Source: an uncultured Eudoraea sp. (GTDB lineage Bacteria > Bacteroidota > Bacteroidia > Flavobacteriales > Flavobacteriaceae). Taken from it: 36,517 nt of DNA. Made by a program: the position numbers and the translations under genes. Position 1 is the stretch's first letter. Every line of letters starts with the position of its first letter. The stretch lies in the NCBI RefSeq assembly GCF_947260015.1, contig NZ_CAMYOM010000032.1, positions 1 to 36,517 of the forward strand. The letters run 5' to 3'. Below, piece by piece: positions 15,962-24,309 of the stretch. Under the pieces are notes generated by a model that did no database searches, was not told the DNA's origin, and saw only the letters and a list, made by a program, of their open reading frames with translations.

Positions 15962-16285
15962 TTAGCAACAGTTTATATATGTAGTTTTAAAGAAATTATT
16001 AATGAGGGCACCTATGTCCTGCCATTTTTTTTGGTTGATACAGTAACAGACCCTTTTACCGCTTATTTCGCCCTCAATTAAATCTATGCTTTTGAGTTCC
16101 TTTAAATGTTGGGAAATGGTAGGTTGTGCGAGGCCTATTTCTTCAACTATATCATTACAAATACAGTCTTTCTGACAACTAATATGCTGTAAGATGGCAA
16201 TCCGGGCGGGGTTGGCCAATACCTTTAAAATGGTAGCCAGTTCATTTTGTTGGGCAGTAAATATTTGCGATTTGGTTGTTCCCAT
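15962..16285 (-). CDS. ArsR/SmtB-family metalloregulator
   Basis: A 107-residue winged-helix repressor. LATILKVLANPARIAILQHI (16-35) and the recognition helix LAQPTISQHLKEL (52-64) are typical. The alpha3 region has Cys37, Cys41 and Cys43 (the C-x-C motif of ArsR-type arsenite sensors), with further cysteines at 80, 82, 106 and 107. It should release DNA on binding As(III), Sb(III) or a related thiophilic metal and so induce its own operon. A 12-base palindrome lies immediately upstream. It is the first gene of the operon. No arsB/ACR3 pump or arsC gene is nearby. Confidence 0.88.
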   Translation of the reverse strand: MGTTKSQIFTAQQNELATILKVLANPARIAILQHISCQKDCICNDIVEEIGLAQPTISQHLKELKSIDLIEGEISGKRVCYCINQKKWQDIGALINNFFKTTYINCC

Positions 16286-16296
16286 TACATATTTAT

Positions 16297-16310
16297 ATAT
16301 TGCAATATTA
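16297..16310 (-). promoter_or_regulatory. candidate ArsR operator overlapping a -7-like box
   Basis: ATATTGCAATAT at 16297-16308 is a perfect 12-base palindrome, 11 bases upstream of the arsR ATG. It overlaps TAATATTG (16303-16310, minus strand), one mismatch from the -7 consensus. An autorepressor site here would block polymerase directly. Confidence 0.55.
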
Positions 16311-16329
16311 CGATAATAGATTTAATAAA

Positions 16330-16361
16330 AAAAAGTCAGATCGTAAAAAACCTGACTTTTT
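16330..16361 (-). terminator. intrinsic terminator of the TM2 gene
   Basis: Arms 16330-16339 and 16352-16361 (AAAAAGTCAG / CTGACTTTTT) form a perfect 10-base stem with a 12-base loop. On the minus strand it is followed by an eight-T run, five of the Ts in the stem. It starts 5 bases after the TM2 stop codon and so separates that gene from the arsR promoter. Confidence 0.85.
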
Positions 16362-16366
16362 AAATC

Positions 16367-16924
16367 TTAGAACCATGGTTTTTTACCCACCTGGTAGGTG
16401 TTATAGAAATCCTCATCAGATTTAGTGAGGTAAATGATTCCTTCAATTAATCCGATCATACCAGTTATCCAAACCATAAAAACTCCAACTCCAACGCAGC
16501 TAAGCACGAAGCCAACAATGGTTATTCCCAATAGGATAAAACCTTCTTTCTGGTAACCCAATATAAATTTATGAATTCCTAAAGAGCCTAATATTATAGC
16601 CAGTACCCCTGCCAGTATTTTTTTATTGTCACTTTCCGTGACTCCTTTCACGCCCTCAGAAAATTCATTTGCAGTTTTCTTGGCGTCCTCAGCAAAATCA
16701 CTGGCAGCTTCTTTTGTGTCTTGTGCAAATTCTTTAGCCGATTCTTTGGTCTCTTCAGCAAATTCCTTGGCTTTTTCTTTGGCTTCTTTCGCAGATTCCT
16801 TGGCCTTCTCTTTGGCTTCTTTAGTAGATTCTTTTGCATCTTCAGCAAATTTCTTTGCTTTGCCTTTTGCTTTATCAAAGGTGCCTTCTGCTTTGTCTTC
16901 GGGATCCTTATTTTCTTCTGACAT
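16367..16924 (-). CDS. TM2-domain membrane protein with LEA-like N-terminal arm
   Basis: 185 residues in two parts. Residues about 10-95 are almost only K, A, E, D, S, T and F in a repeating pattern of about 11 residues (AKEKAKESAKE, AKEFAEETKES, AKEFAQDTKEA), like group 3 LEA proteins and other amphipathic apolipoprotein-like helices. Residues about 100-165 are a TM2 domain: KKILAGVLAIILGSLGIHKF, then GYQKEGFILLGI, then two hydrophobic segments. It probably sits in the inner membrane with the charged arm in the cytoplasm. A stress or envelope role is inference. It is flanked by a candidate promoter (16953-16980) and a clear terminator, so it is probably transcribed alone. Confidence 0.75.
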   Translation of the reverse strand: MSEENKDPEDKAEGTFDKAKGKAKKFAEDAKESTKEAKEKAKESAKEAKEKAKEFAEETKESAKEFAQDTKEAASDFAEDAKKTANEFSEGVKGVTESDNKKILAGVLAIILGSLGIHKFILGYQKEGFILLGITIVGFVLSCVGVGVFMVWITGMIGLIEGIIYLTKSDEDFYNTYQVGKKPWF

Positions 16925-16952
16925 GATTATTTTGTGTTGGTTAATACTCTCT

Positions 16953-16980
16953 TAAATGTAATAATTATTTTGGTATCAAA
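16953..16980 (-). promoter_or_regulatory. weak candidate promoter for the TM2 gene
   Basis: On the minus strand TTTG at 16980-16977 and TACATTTA at 16960-16953 resemble -33 and -7 boxes with a 16-base spacer, slightly short. The -7 box has one mismatch. Confidence 0.3.
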
Positions 16981-17362
16981 GAAATGCCTTATCCACTGGT
17001 TCCCAAAGCTCTAACTTATTGCCTTCCGGATCCAGAATCCATCCAAATTTCCCATACTCATATTCCTCAATTTCTCCTACAATGGTAACACCTTCCTCTT
17101 TTAAAGCGGCTAATAGTTCTACCAAATTTTCAACCCGAAAATTCATCATAAATTCCTTTTTGCTCGGCTTAAAATAGGAGGTATCTTCTTTGAAGGGGCT
17201 CCATTGTGTAGAACAATCATTACCTTCTTTGTCTTTCCACCAAAAGGTGCAGCCGTATTGGTCTGTATTCAACCCCAGATGATTTTTATACCATACTTTT
17301 ATTTTATCAGGATTTTTAGTCTTAAAAAAAAATCCACCAAGTCCGGTAACTCTATTTTTCAT
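16976..17362 (-). CDS. VOC-family protein (glyoxalase/bleomycin-resistance fold)
   Basis: A 128-residue vicinal-oxygen-chelate protein: a first beta-alpha-beta module GGFFFKTKNPDKIKVWYKNHLG, and a second with MMNFRVENLVELLAALKEEGV and GWILDPEGNKLELWEP, where Glu is the usual metal ligand. The family includes glyoxalases, dioxygenases and resistance proteins, so the substrate cannot be inferred. It lies 10 bases downstream of the DUF1801 gene and is probably cotranscribed with it. Confidence 0.75.
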   Translation of the reverse strand: MKNRVTGLGGFFFKTKNPDKIKVWYKNHLGLNTDQYGCTFWWKDKEGNDCSTQWSPFKEDTSYFKPSKKEFMMNFRVENLVELLAALKEEGVTIVGEIEEYEYGKFGWILDPEGNKLELWEPVDKAFL

Positions 17363-17372
17363 AATTATCAGC

Positions 17373-17828
17373 TTATTTTTTCCAGGCCTGTTCGTATATA
17401 TTTATCCACTGTTCAGCAGTCATTTTTGCCGCTAATTCGCCTATTAGCGAATAGGGAATATGCGCTATGTTTTTAAAACGAATACAACTTTTACCCATAT
17501 CTAATTTGGTTTTTACATGTTTAGGATATTCCGAAACAAACCAGTTATATAAATCTTTATCACTATAAATTCCCATATGATAAAGGGCTATAAAGTTTTT
17601 TTGTGAAGCAATATTTATAAATGGCAAAGGGAGCACAGGATTACAATGGTATCCTGACGGATATATAGAATGGGGCACGACGTAGCCTATCATACCATAG
17701 CTCATAACTTCCTCAAAACCCTTGGGAAGATTTTTTAAGATAGTTTCGCGTAACTTAATTATAGGTTCTTTTCTGTCCTCGGGCAGTTCGGAAATATATT
17801 CTTTTGGTGTCTTGGCGTTTGATTGCAT
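17373..17828 (-). CDS. DUF1801 domain-containing protein
   Basis: About 151 residues from the ATG at 17828; an upstream ATG at 17879 would add 17 unlikely residues (MLTCSFLRYDYNRNKTT). Visible DUF1801 features are YISELPEDRKEPIIKLRETI, the KGFEEVMSYGMIGY segment and a C-terminal helix. The family fold (YdhG-like) is known but its function is not. It heads a two-gene unit with the VOC protein. Confidence 0.7.
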   Translation of the reverse strand: MQSNAKTPKEYISELPEDRKEPIIKLRETILKNLPKGFEEVMSYGMIGYVVPHSIYPSGYHCNPVLPLPFINIASQKNFIALYHMGIYSDKDLYNWFVSEYPKHVKTKLDMGKSCIRFKNIAHIPYSLIGELAAKMTAEQWINIYEQAWKK

Positions 17829-18099
17829 AGTTGTTTTATTTCTGTTGTAGTCGTAGCGTAAAAATGAACACGTAAGCACCTAATTTAAATACCATGTTTT
17901 TCATGCTCTGGGATTTTTGTGTTGGTTCAAAACTAAAGAGCAGGGGAGGGATACATTTTATACTAAAGTACTAAATTGCTTCTTTTGTTGTTTAAAAAAG
18001 CATTAATTAAATGAACCTCATAGCCTTATTGATTTGGAAGGCCAGTGTTCTTCTTATCGTGTTCAGCGTTATCAGGAGTTTGGAGACATGAATTTTTGT

Positions 18100-19731
18100 T
18101 TAGCTCTTTTTACTTTTTTTACCCTTTTTGTCTTCCTTAATAATCATTTTTTGTACCCCTTTCCCGGGAACGATTCTAATGAAACCATTAATTAATCCTT
18201 GAACAATATAATTAATTGGTGAGCGAGCTACATTCCTTTTAGTTTGATAGTCGGCAACAAGATATTTGTCCTGACCAGGCATATTATTTGCCCGAATGGC
18301 GGTATTTGCAATTGCAGAAAGAAATCCCATATTTTTAGATTTGTCTTTGTTCTTTTCATTCAGCAATTTCACTTCTAAGTTGCTATAATCAAATACCATG
18401 TTGTTTTGGGATTTTAATTGGCCGGCGTTCATTTGAAACTTAATCCGGTTCATTTGTCCGGTTACCATTTCAACACCTGCCAGAGGTTTTAAAGTAGAGT
18501 TTAAGTTGGTCAAACCCATGGCTCCAACATCTACGAGCAGTGAAAATGTTTCTTTATCATATGGAACATCTAGTTCAACATTAATTGGGGCTTTACCTTT
18601 AAGGCTAGCACTAATTTTTGCTTCTAAATGACCTTTATTTATTTGTTCTTTGGGCATGTTAGTGATGCCGGTAATAGTTCCATTAATTTCCTGAATTTTA
18701 AGCGATCCTGATTCACTTTTTTTAACTCCAAGTTCATTATAGGTTACTGAAGAATTTGAAATTTGAATGGAGTCTATAAGAATTTCCATGGGAATTGAGT
18801 TAATAATACCTTGAAACAAAGGTTTAACTACATCCGGAGGCCTGGGAATATTCTTGTTTCTTTGCAGTTTAATGTTCAGTTCGTCTAAAGAAATCTTTCG
18901 GGCTTCAATATCTAGTTTTGTATAGAAATCGCTAGATGGCTCAAGCTGATGTATACCAATTTCTTTTACATTTAACTCAATAATATCGTTTTGGACCCCG
19001 GCGCGCTTACTAACTTCAACCCAATCTATTGAATAGCCCAGGGAAATATCATTCAGCAAAAATTCTTTGTCCATCAGGTTGTAATGAAGACTACCTAAGC
19101 TAATATCTGTATAGTCGTTTGGTTTGAATGTAATACTATCTATATCTATATTTAAATTACCCACTTGAAAGGGGATCAGGTTTTTGAATTTCAAAGAATC
19201 AGTTTCTATTTCAGTCGCCAGTATATTTAATCGCTTAACCTGACCTTTTATGTCTTTTGAATCAGAATCTTTTAAAATAATTGAACCATTTTGAATGCGA
19301 AAACTGTTTAGATCGGCACGCGATATTATATCACCAAACATTACTTGTAACCCTTTTCCGCTGGTACTTTTAGTAGTATCTGCACTAAGTGTCACTTCAA
19401 ATATTGGTTGTTCGAAGGCAATCTCATCTAAATTTAATTTTTTGCCAAACAACAATTCTCTCCATACTATTCCATTAATGGTAGCGTAATCTACATGTCC
19501 TGTAATTATGGTTCCGTTTCCAGGGTTTAAAGGTTCAATACGGACTTCGTCTAAAGTTACCCCTTTAAAAAAGGTGCCTAAATCAAAATCAGAATACGTA
19601 ATGTTGTAAGCTCTATCGGGATTTGAATTTAGCCTGACTTCGAATTTCGATTCAATCCTCCATTCCAGCCCCTTCATAATCAGGAATATTATTCCTAAAA
19701 CTACTAGCACTCGAATGGTGATCTTTTTCAT
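18100..19731 (-). CDS. AsmA/DUF748-like membrane-anchored protein
   Basis: 543 residues. An N-terminal transmembrane anchor (about 6-22) is followed by a long beta-strand-rich region with repeated LNLDEIAFEQP- and IGIHQLEP-type strands, typical of AsmA- and DUF748-like periplasmic proteins proposed to help lipid movement between membranes. The C-terminus is very basic (KEDKKGKKSKKS). The family assignment rests on general architecture rather than an exact motif. It is the last gene of the long minus-strand run and begins 30 bases after the dehydrogenase gene. Confidence 0.6.
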   Translation of the reverse strand: MKKITIRVLVVLGIIFLIMKGLEWRIESKFEVRLNSNPDRAYNITYSDFDLGTFFKGVTLDEVRIEPLNPGNGTIITGHVDYATINGIVWRELLFGKKLNLDEIAFEQPIFEVTLSADTTKSTSGKGLQVMFGDIISRADLNSFRIQNGSIILKDSDSKDIKGQVKRLNILATEIETDSLKFKNLIPFQVGNLNIDIDSITFKPNDYTDISLGSLHYNLMDKEFLLNDISLGYSIDWVEVSKRAGVQNDIIELNVKEIGIHQLEPSSDFYTKLDIEARKISLDELNIKLQRNKNIPRPPDVVKPLFQGIINSIPMEILIDSIQISNSSVTYNELGVKKSESGSLKIQEINGTITGITNMPKEQINKGHLEAKISASLKGKAPINVELDVPYDKETFSLLVDVGAMGLTNLNSTLKPLAGVEMVTGQMNRIKFQMNAGQLKSQNNMVFDYSNLEVKLLNEKNKDKSKNMGFLSAIANTAIRANNMPGQDKYLVADYQTKRNVARSPINYIVQGLINGFIRIVPGKGVQKMIIKEDKKGKKSKKS

Positions 19732-19761
19732 TTTATTAATGGTTTTCTTTGTACTCTGAAT

Positions 19762-20700
19762 TTAACAAAATCTGGACTTAATTTTGTCTACAATAGTCTG
19801 AGCTAATTTCTCCTTGCTCTCAATGGTCCACCCGGCAACATGCGGAGAGAGAATAACATTTTCGGCATCAATTAGATATTGAAAGGCTTGGGGGAGTTCA
19901 TGCTGAGTAAACATGTCTTCAAATGAAGTTTTCTCATATTCCAGAACATCTAATCCCGCGCCCAATATTTTACCAGATTTTAAAGCGGTAACAAGGTCTT
20001 TGGTTACTATACATTTTCCTCTTGCCGTATTTAATAACCAAAAAGGTTTTTGAAATGCATTGATAAACTCAGTGTTAATCATTCCCAGGGTTAGTTCGGT
20101 TTGAGGTACGTGCAGGCTTATTATGTCTGATCTTTGCTCCAATTCCATGATCCCTACCTGCCGGGCATTTTCATCAGATACCCCCCCAACAATGTCGTAG
20201 CAAATTACTTCGACATCAAAACCGCTGAGTTTTTTAGCAAAGGCTTTTCCTGTATTACCATAACCGATTATACCAACAGTTTTGCCATCAAGTTCTACCC
20301 CCCGGTTTCCTTCCCTGTCCCATATGCCTGTTTTTACTTCACGGTTGGCTTTGGTCAAATTATTAAAAAGGGCCAATAATAATCCCAGGGCATGTTCCCC
20401 AACAGCATTGCGATTACCTTCGGGGGCCGCCGCTAAAAAAATTCCTTTATCCCAGGCATAATCCATGTCGATATTTTCCAAACCAGACCCAAGTCTTCCA
20501 ATAAATTTGAGGTTTTGGGCTTTGTCCAAAAAGGTTTGGTCTATGGCAAATCTACTTCTGATAATTAGCCCGTCATAGAGGTGAATTGTCTTTTCAACCT
20601 CAGATTTGGGCGCAGTATATTCTTCAACATTCTCAAAACCCAGGGCTTTGAATTCCTCTATGAGCAAAGGATGGTTGTTGTCTAGGTGGAGGATTTTCAT
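19762..20700 (-). CDS. D-2-hydroxyacid dehydrogenase (NAD-dependent, SerA-like)
   Basis: 312 residues. The N-terminal part has RLGSGLENID (69-78), the nucleotide-binding loop is GYGNTG (146-151), and the catalytic set is Arg227 (LNTARG), Glu256 (DVLEYE) and His287 (SPHVAG). The enzyme reduces or oxidises a 2-hydroxy/2-oxo acid; it lacks the ACT domain of full-length phosphoglycerate dehydrogenases, so its substrate cannot be fixed. It lies 6 bases after the cupin gene. Confidence 0.9.
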   Translation of the reverse strand: MKILHLDNNHPLLIEEFKALGFENVEEYTAPKSEVEKTIHLYDGLIIRSRFAIDQTFLDKAQNLKFIGRLGSGLENIDMDYAWDKGIFLAAAPEGNRNAVGEHALGLLLALFNNLTKANREVKTGIWDREGNRGVELDGKTVGIIGYGNTGKAFAKKLSGFDVEVICYDIVGGVSDENARQVGIMELEQRSDIISLHVPQTELTLGMINTEFINAFQKPFWLLNTARGKCIVTKDLVTALKSGKILGAGLDVLEYEKTSFEDMFTQHELPQAFQYLIDAENVILSPHVAGWTIESKEKLAQTIVDKIKSRFC

Positions 20701-20706
20701 TCTTTT

Positions 20707-21072
20707 TTAAATTTTTGGATATTCGGTTTGTGTCTTTGCGTGCTGCACGTTTCCCGTATGGGCCGTTGCCAACTTCTCGAAGAGCAATAAATGTACTTCT
20801 TCATTGTTTTTTGTAGACGGATTGTGTTCTACACCCTTTGGAACAACTATGATTTCACCTTCATTCACAACCTCTGTCCGGTCTCTGAATTGCATATATA
20901 AAGTACCTTTTAAAACCTGAAATAGTTCATCCTCATTTTCGTGGGAATGCCATACAAACTCTCCCTGAATCTTTGCGAGGATTACCTGCATATCATCTAC
21001 CTCCGCTATTTTATGCGGGTGCCATGTTTTACTAAAGGCGGCATGTTTCTCTTTTAAATTTATAGCTTTCAT
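20707..21072 (-). CDS. cupin-domain protein
   Basis: A 121-residue single-domain cupin: motif 1 WHSHENEDELFQVLKGTLYMQF (His/Glu metal ligands) and motif 2 EIIVVPKGVEHNPS with His. It could be a small-molecule isomerase, dioxygenase or sensor. Its placement between a nitrilase and a 2-hydroxyacid dehydrogenase, with 38- and 6-base gaps, suggests a shared metabolic role, but this is inference. Confidence 0.85.
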   Translation of the reverse strand: MKAINLKEKHAAFSKTWHPHKIAEVDDMQVILAKIQGEFVWHSHENEDELFQVLKGTLYMQFRDRTEVVNEGEIIVVPKGVEHNPSTKNNEEVHLLLFEKLATAHTGNVQHAKTQTEYPKI

Positions 21073-21110
21073 TTCTATTAACTTAAGTCTAATTTATTAT
21101 AGAACATATT

Positions 21111-22031
21111 TTATTCCTTTTTGGTTTCAGGCTGATCTTTGACGTCAAATTCAAAAATATCATTCCTGGCGTAATGACCAATTACATCAAAATCGAGTTT
21201 GTTTAACTTAATTTCTTCAAGATCTATTTCAGCTACAAGAACTCCGGCTTTATCATAAAATGGACCGGCAAGAATTTTTCCGTTAGGAGCAACTATAAGA
21301 CTTCCTCCGCGACACATTGTTTCGGGCTCATCGGCAACAAGAGTCTGGTATTTTTCCGGATACATTGATTTGGTAAAATACTGGTTGCAACCTAGCACGT
21401 AGCATCTGCCTTCTAAAGCGATATGTTGCATTGTGGAGGTCCATTCTTCCCTGGCATCTGCCGTAGGGGCTATATAAATTTCAACGCCTTTTCTGTACAT
21501 TGACATTCTGGCCAGAGGCATATAATTTTCCCAGCAGATCAGGCCTCCCAACTTGCCTATTTTAGTTTGATAGGTAGTTAATGATTCACCAGATGCTTCT
21601 GCCCAGACAATTCTTTCGGTTCCTGTAGGTTTAATTTTTCGATGCGTACCCAGCAATCCGGAAGTAGGGGATATATAGAGCATTGAACAGAATAGACTAC
21701 CACTAATATCATCTTTTTCGGTTACTCCAATAACCAGGTAGGTCTTATTTTTTTTTGAAATGTCTTCGAGTCTTTTAAGGTCTTCACTCTGTACATTGAG
21801 GCTGTTTTCATAATATTCAGCATAGAGCTTGCGCCCCTTTTCAGATCTGCTGCCTATGGTGGCACCGAATGTAAATCCTCTTGGGTAACCCGGAATAAAA
21901 GATTCCGGAAAAACCAATAAATCACATCCCTTCGCTGCATATGTTTTGGTGATCTGCTCAATTTTAGAAATTGTTTCCACCTTATTAAAAAAAACAGGGC
22001 TTTCCTGAACTAATCCAACTTTTATTAGCAT
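21111..22031 (-). CDS. nitrilase (carbon-nitrogen hydrolase, nitrile-type branch)
   Basis: 306 residues from ATG 22031; the longer frame starts with TTG at 22088 and adds a non-family 19-residue segment. The Glu-Lys-Cys triad is visible as Glu43 (FPESFIPGYP), Lys132 (HRKIKPTGTER) and Cys166 (ICWENYMPLARM). The CWENYMPLAR...IYIAPTAD pattern is characteristic of true nitrilases and cyanide-hydratase relatives rather than amidases, so conversion of a nitrile to acid plus ammonia is expected. It lies downstream of mgtE and upstream of the cupin. Confidence 0.88.
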   Translation of the reverse strand: MLIKVGLVQESPVFFNKVETISKIEQITKTYAAKGCDLLVFPESFIPGYPRGFTFGATIGSRSEKGRKLYAEYYENSLNVQSEDLKRLEDISKKNKTYLVIGVTEKDDISGSLFCSMLYISPTSGLLGTHRKIKPTGTERIVWAEASGESLTTYQTKIGKLGGLICWENYMPLARMSMYRKGVEIYIAPTADAREEWTSTMQHIALEGRCYVLGCNQYFTKSMYPEKYQTLVADEPETMCRGGSLIVAPNGKILAGPFYDKAGVLVAEIDLEEIKLNKLDFDVIGHYARNDIFEFDVKDQPETKKE

Positions 22032-22106
22032 AGACTGAAATTCTTGAATAGAATTTATTTTAGATTTCGGGAACTCTAAGGTATCCAATTTTAATAAAAG
22101 TGAAGT

Positions 22107-23459
22107 CTAAATTCCCAAAATAACTTTTGCTATCCAGAAATAAATCAGGATTCCGAAAATATCATTACTCGTTGTAATAAAAGGACCGGTCGCAATAGCC
22201 GGATCTATACCCCTTTTATCCAGAAACAAGGGAATAAAGGTTCCGATTATTCCTGCAACGATGATTACCACAACCAGGGAAATTGAAATGGCAAGTGCCG
22301 CAGGAAAATTGCCTTGCCAGAACCATGTAAAAACTAAAAGAACCAGTCCCAGGATTAGACCATTTAGTGCCGCCAGAAGCATTTCTTTAATGAGACGGTT
22401 ACTAATGCTTCCCTTGAGGTCATCATTGGCGAGTCCCTGTACTATGATGGCACTTGATTGCACACCAACATTACCTGCCATGGCGGCAATTAAAGGTGTG
22501 AAAAAGAATATGATTGCATGTTTGCTTATCATTTCTTCAAAACCTCCCATGATAGCCGCTGCACCAATACCGCCTAAAAGTCCTAAAAACAACCAGGGTA
22601 AGCGGGCTCTTGTCAAATCCCAAATACTATCATCGGCCTCCACATCCTGTGAGATACCTGCTGCCAGCTGGTAATCTTTCTCAGCTTCTTCCTTTATAAC
22701 ATCTACGATATCATCAATGGTAATTCTCCCAACCAACCTGCCAATCTCATCAACTACGGGAATGGCTTCAAGGTCGTATTTGGACATAATTTTAGCTACT
22801 TCCTCGGGTTTTTCATTTACGTTAACCCGATCCACTTTTGGAATATAAACATCTTTAATCGGAGATTTAGTGGAAGTGGTTAAAAGATCCTTAAGTGAGA
22901 GTCTGCCTTTTAGTTTGTCATCATCGTCTACCACATAAATAGAGTGCACCCTGGTAACATTTTCGGCCTGGGCCCTCATTTCTTTTACGCAGGTAAGTAC
23001 GTTCCAATTTTCATTTACTTTTACCAACTCCTTGGCCATAAGTCCACCTGCAGAATCTTCATGGTAGCGCAAAAGATCTACAATATCTTTGGCATGTTCC
23101 CGGTCTTCTATTTCCGAAATTACTTCTTCAACTATTTCCTGTGGAAGTTCTCCCACAATATCCGCTGCATCATCTGTGTCCAGTTCATCTAATTCTTCCG
23201 CTATTTCCTTGGAAGATAAATTATTAAGAACAGCCTCCCGCATATCATCATCCAATTCAATGAGTACGTCGGAGGTTTTATCACTATCCAGAAGTTTAAT
23301 AAGATAAGTAGCCGATTCTTCACTAAGATCATTCGCTATTTCTGCAATATCGGCATAGTGGAGCTCTGCCATGAAAGACTTTAAATCTCCGTCTTTCCCG
23401 GATTCTATAAGCAGTTCAATTTCTGCAAGTAGCTCGTCTGTAAGTTTAAATGGAGTCAT
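22107..23459 (-). CDS. mgtE: magnesium transporter MgtE
   Basis: 450 residues. An acidic N-terminal domain (to about 130, with [17 protein letters not shown]), a CBS-domain pair (about 130-255; [20 protein letters not shown]) and a five-helix membrane part (about 285-450) with the conserved [11 protein letters not shown] and [12 protein letters not shown] segments that line the ion path. It is a Mg2+-gated channel in the inner membrane. A GTG at 23462 precedes the ATG by one codon; I chose the ATG. It overlaps ksgA by 14 bases, implying translational coupling. Confidence 0.95.
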   Translation of the reverse strand: MTPFKLTDELLAEIELLIESGKDGDLKSFMAELHYADIAEIANDLSEESATYLIKLLDSDKTSDVLIELDDDMREAVLNNLSSKEIAEELDELDTDDAADIVGELPQEIVEEVISEIEDREHAKDIVDLLRYHEDSAGGLMAKELVKVNENWNVLTCVKEMRAQAENVTRVHSIYVVDDDDKLKGRLSLKDLLTTSTKSPIKDVYIPKVDRVNVNEKPEEVAKIMSKYDLEAIPVVDEIGRLVGRITIDDIVDVIKEEAEKDYQLAAGISQDVEADDSIWDLTRARLPWLFLGLLGGIGAAAIMGGFEEMISKHAIIFFFTPLIAAMAGNVGVQSSAIIVQGLANDDLKGSISNRLIKEMLLAALNGLILGLVLLVFTWFWQGNFPAALAISISLVVVIIVAGIIGTFIPLFLDKRGIDPAIATGPFITTSNDIFGILIYFWIAKVILGI

Positions 23460-24306
23460 CACCTATCATCTTGGTCAGCGCGATAAATTGGGTAACAGCC
23501 AATTCTTCGGGACGCCGGTCAAAGATAGCATCTTCTTTTAGATTATCAGAAAGGTTAAATATTTTTAAGCTGTTTCTTAAAGTCTTTCGCCGCTGGTTAA
23601 ACCCTGTTTTAACTACTCTAAAAAACAATTTTTCATCACAATCCATTGTTAAATCATCTTTTCTTACAAGTCTTAATACCCCTGACTCTACTTTTGGAGG
23701 GGGATCAAAAACCTCTGGATTAACAGTGAAAAGATATTCGGCATGATAGAACGCCTGGACCAAAACAGAAAGAATACCATAGGTTTTATTTCCTTCTTTG
23801 GCACAAATTCGCTTAGCGACCTCTTTTTGGAACATTCCTGAAAATTCCGGAACCCTGTTCCGAATTTCCAATAACCTGAAAACAATCTGCGTAGAAATAT
23901 TATAAGGGAAATTACCGGTTATGGCAAAAGGTTCCATATTAAACAATGTTGAAAGGTCGTATTTCAGGAAGTCGGCCTGTATTATCTCAAGTGAATTATT
24001 TTGCTGCAGAATTTCATTGTGTTCCAACTGAAAGCTATGTTTAAGGTAAATGATAGATTCCTCATCCAGCTCCATCCCTACAAGGTTCATAGAGCGCTGC
24101 AACAAATATTTTGTGAGAACTCCTGTACCGGGCCCAATTTCAAGCACATTGGTGTAACCATCCATTGAAAGCGTATCGGCTATTTTTTTGGCAATTTCTT
24201 CATCTCTAAGAAAATGCTGCCCCAGATATTTTTTAGCTTTAACCGGACTTTCTACCTGGTAGGCACTCTTCTTAAACGAGCTGTGTTTTTTACGTTTTTT
24301 GCCCAT
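23446..24306 (-). CDS. rsmA: 16S rRNA dimethyladenosine transferase KsgA (RsmA)
   Basis: 286 residues. It dimethylates two adjacent adenosines near the 3' end of 16S rRNA using S-adenosylmethionine. It shows GQHFLRD (29-35), EIGPGTG (56-62, SAM loop), GMELDEESI and the catalytic NFPYN (132-136), with a C-terminal RNA-binding part ([12 protein letters not shown]). A basic tail of about 22 residues precedes the usual start. It is 3 bases after the DUF4286-GGCT gene and overlaps mgtE, the usual flavobacterial order. Confidence 0.95.
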   Translation of the reverse strand: MGKKRKKHSSFKKSAYQVESPVKAKKYLGQHFLRDEEIAKKIADTLSMDGYTNVLEIGPGTGVLTKYLLQRSMNLVGMELDEESIIYLKHSFQLEHNEILQQNNSLEIIQADFLKYDLSTLFNMEPFAITGNFPYNISTQIVFRLLEIRNRVPEFSGMFQKEVAKRICAKEGNKTYGILSVLVQAFYHAEYLFTVNPEVFDPPPKVESGVLRLVRKDDLTMDCDEKLFFRVVKTGFNQRRKTLRNSLKIFNLSDNLKEDAIFDRRPEELAVTQFIALTKMIGDDSI

Positions 24307-24309
24307 AGT

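Noticed and set aside
16626-16955. 109-codon plus-strand frame rich in S, A, L and F
   Set aside because: It mirrors the K/A/E repeat arm of the TM2 protein; repetitive DNA leaves other frames open by chance.
22261-22674. 137-codon plus-strand frame opposite mgtE
   Set aside because: It lies wholly antisense to the conserved membrane part of mgtE and its translation is low-complexity with no family features.
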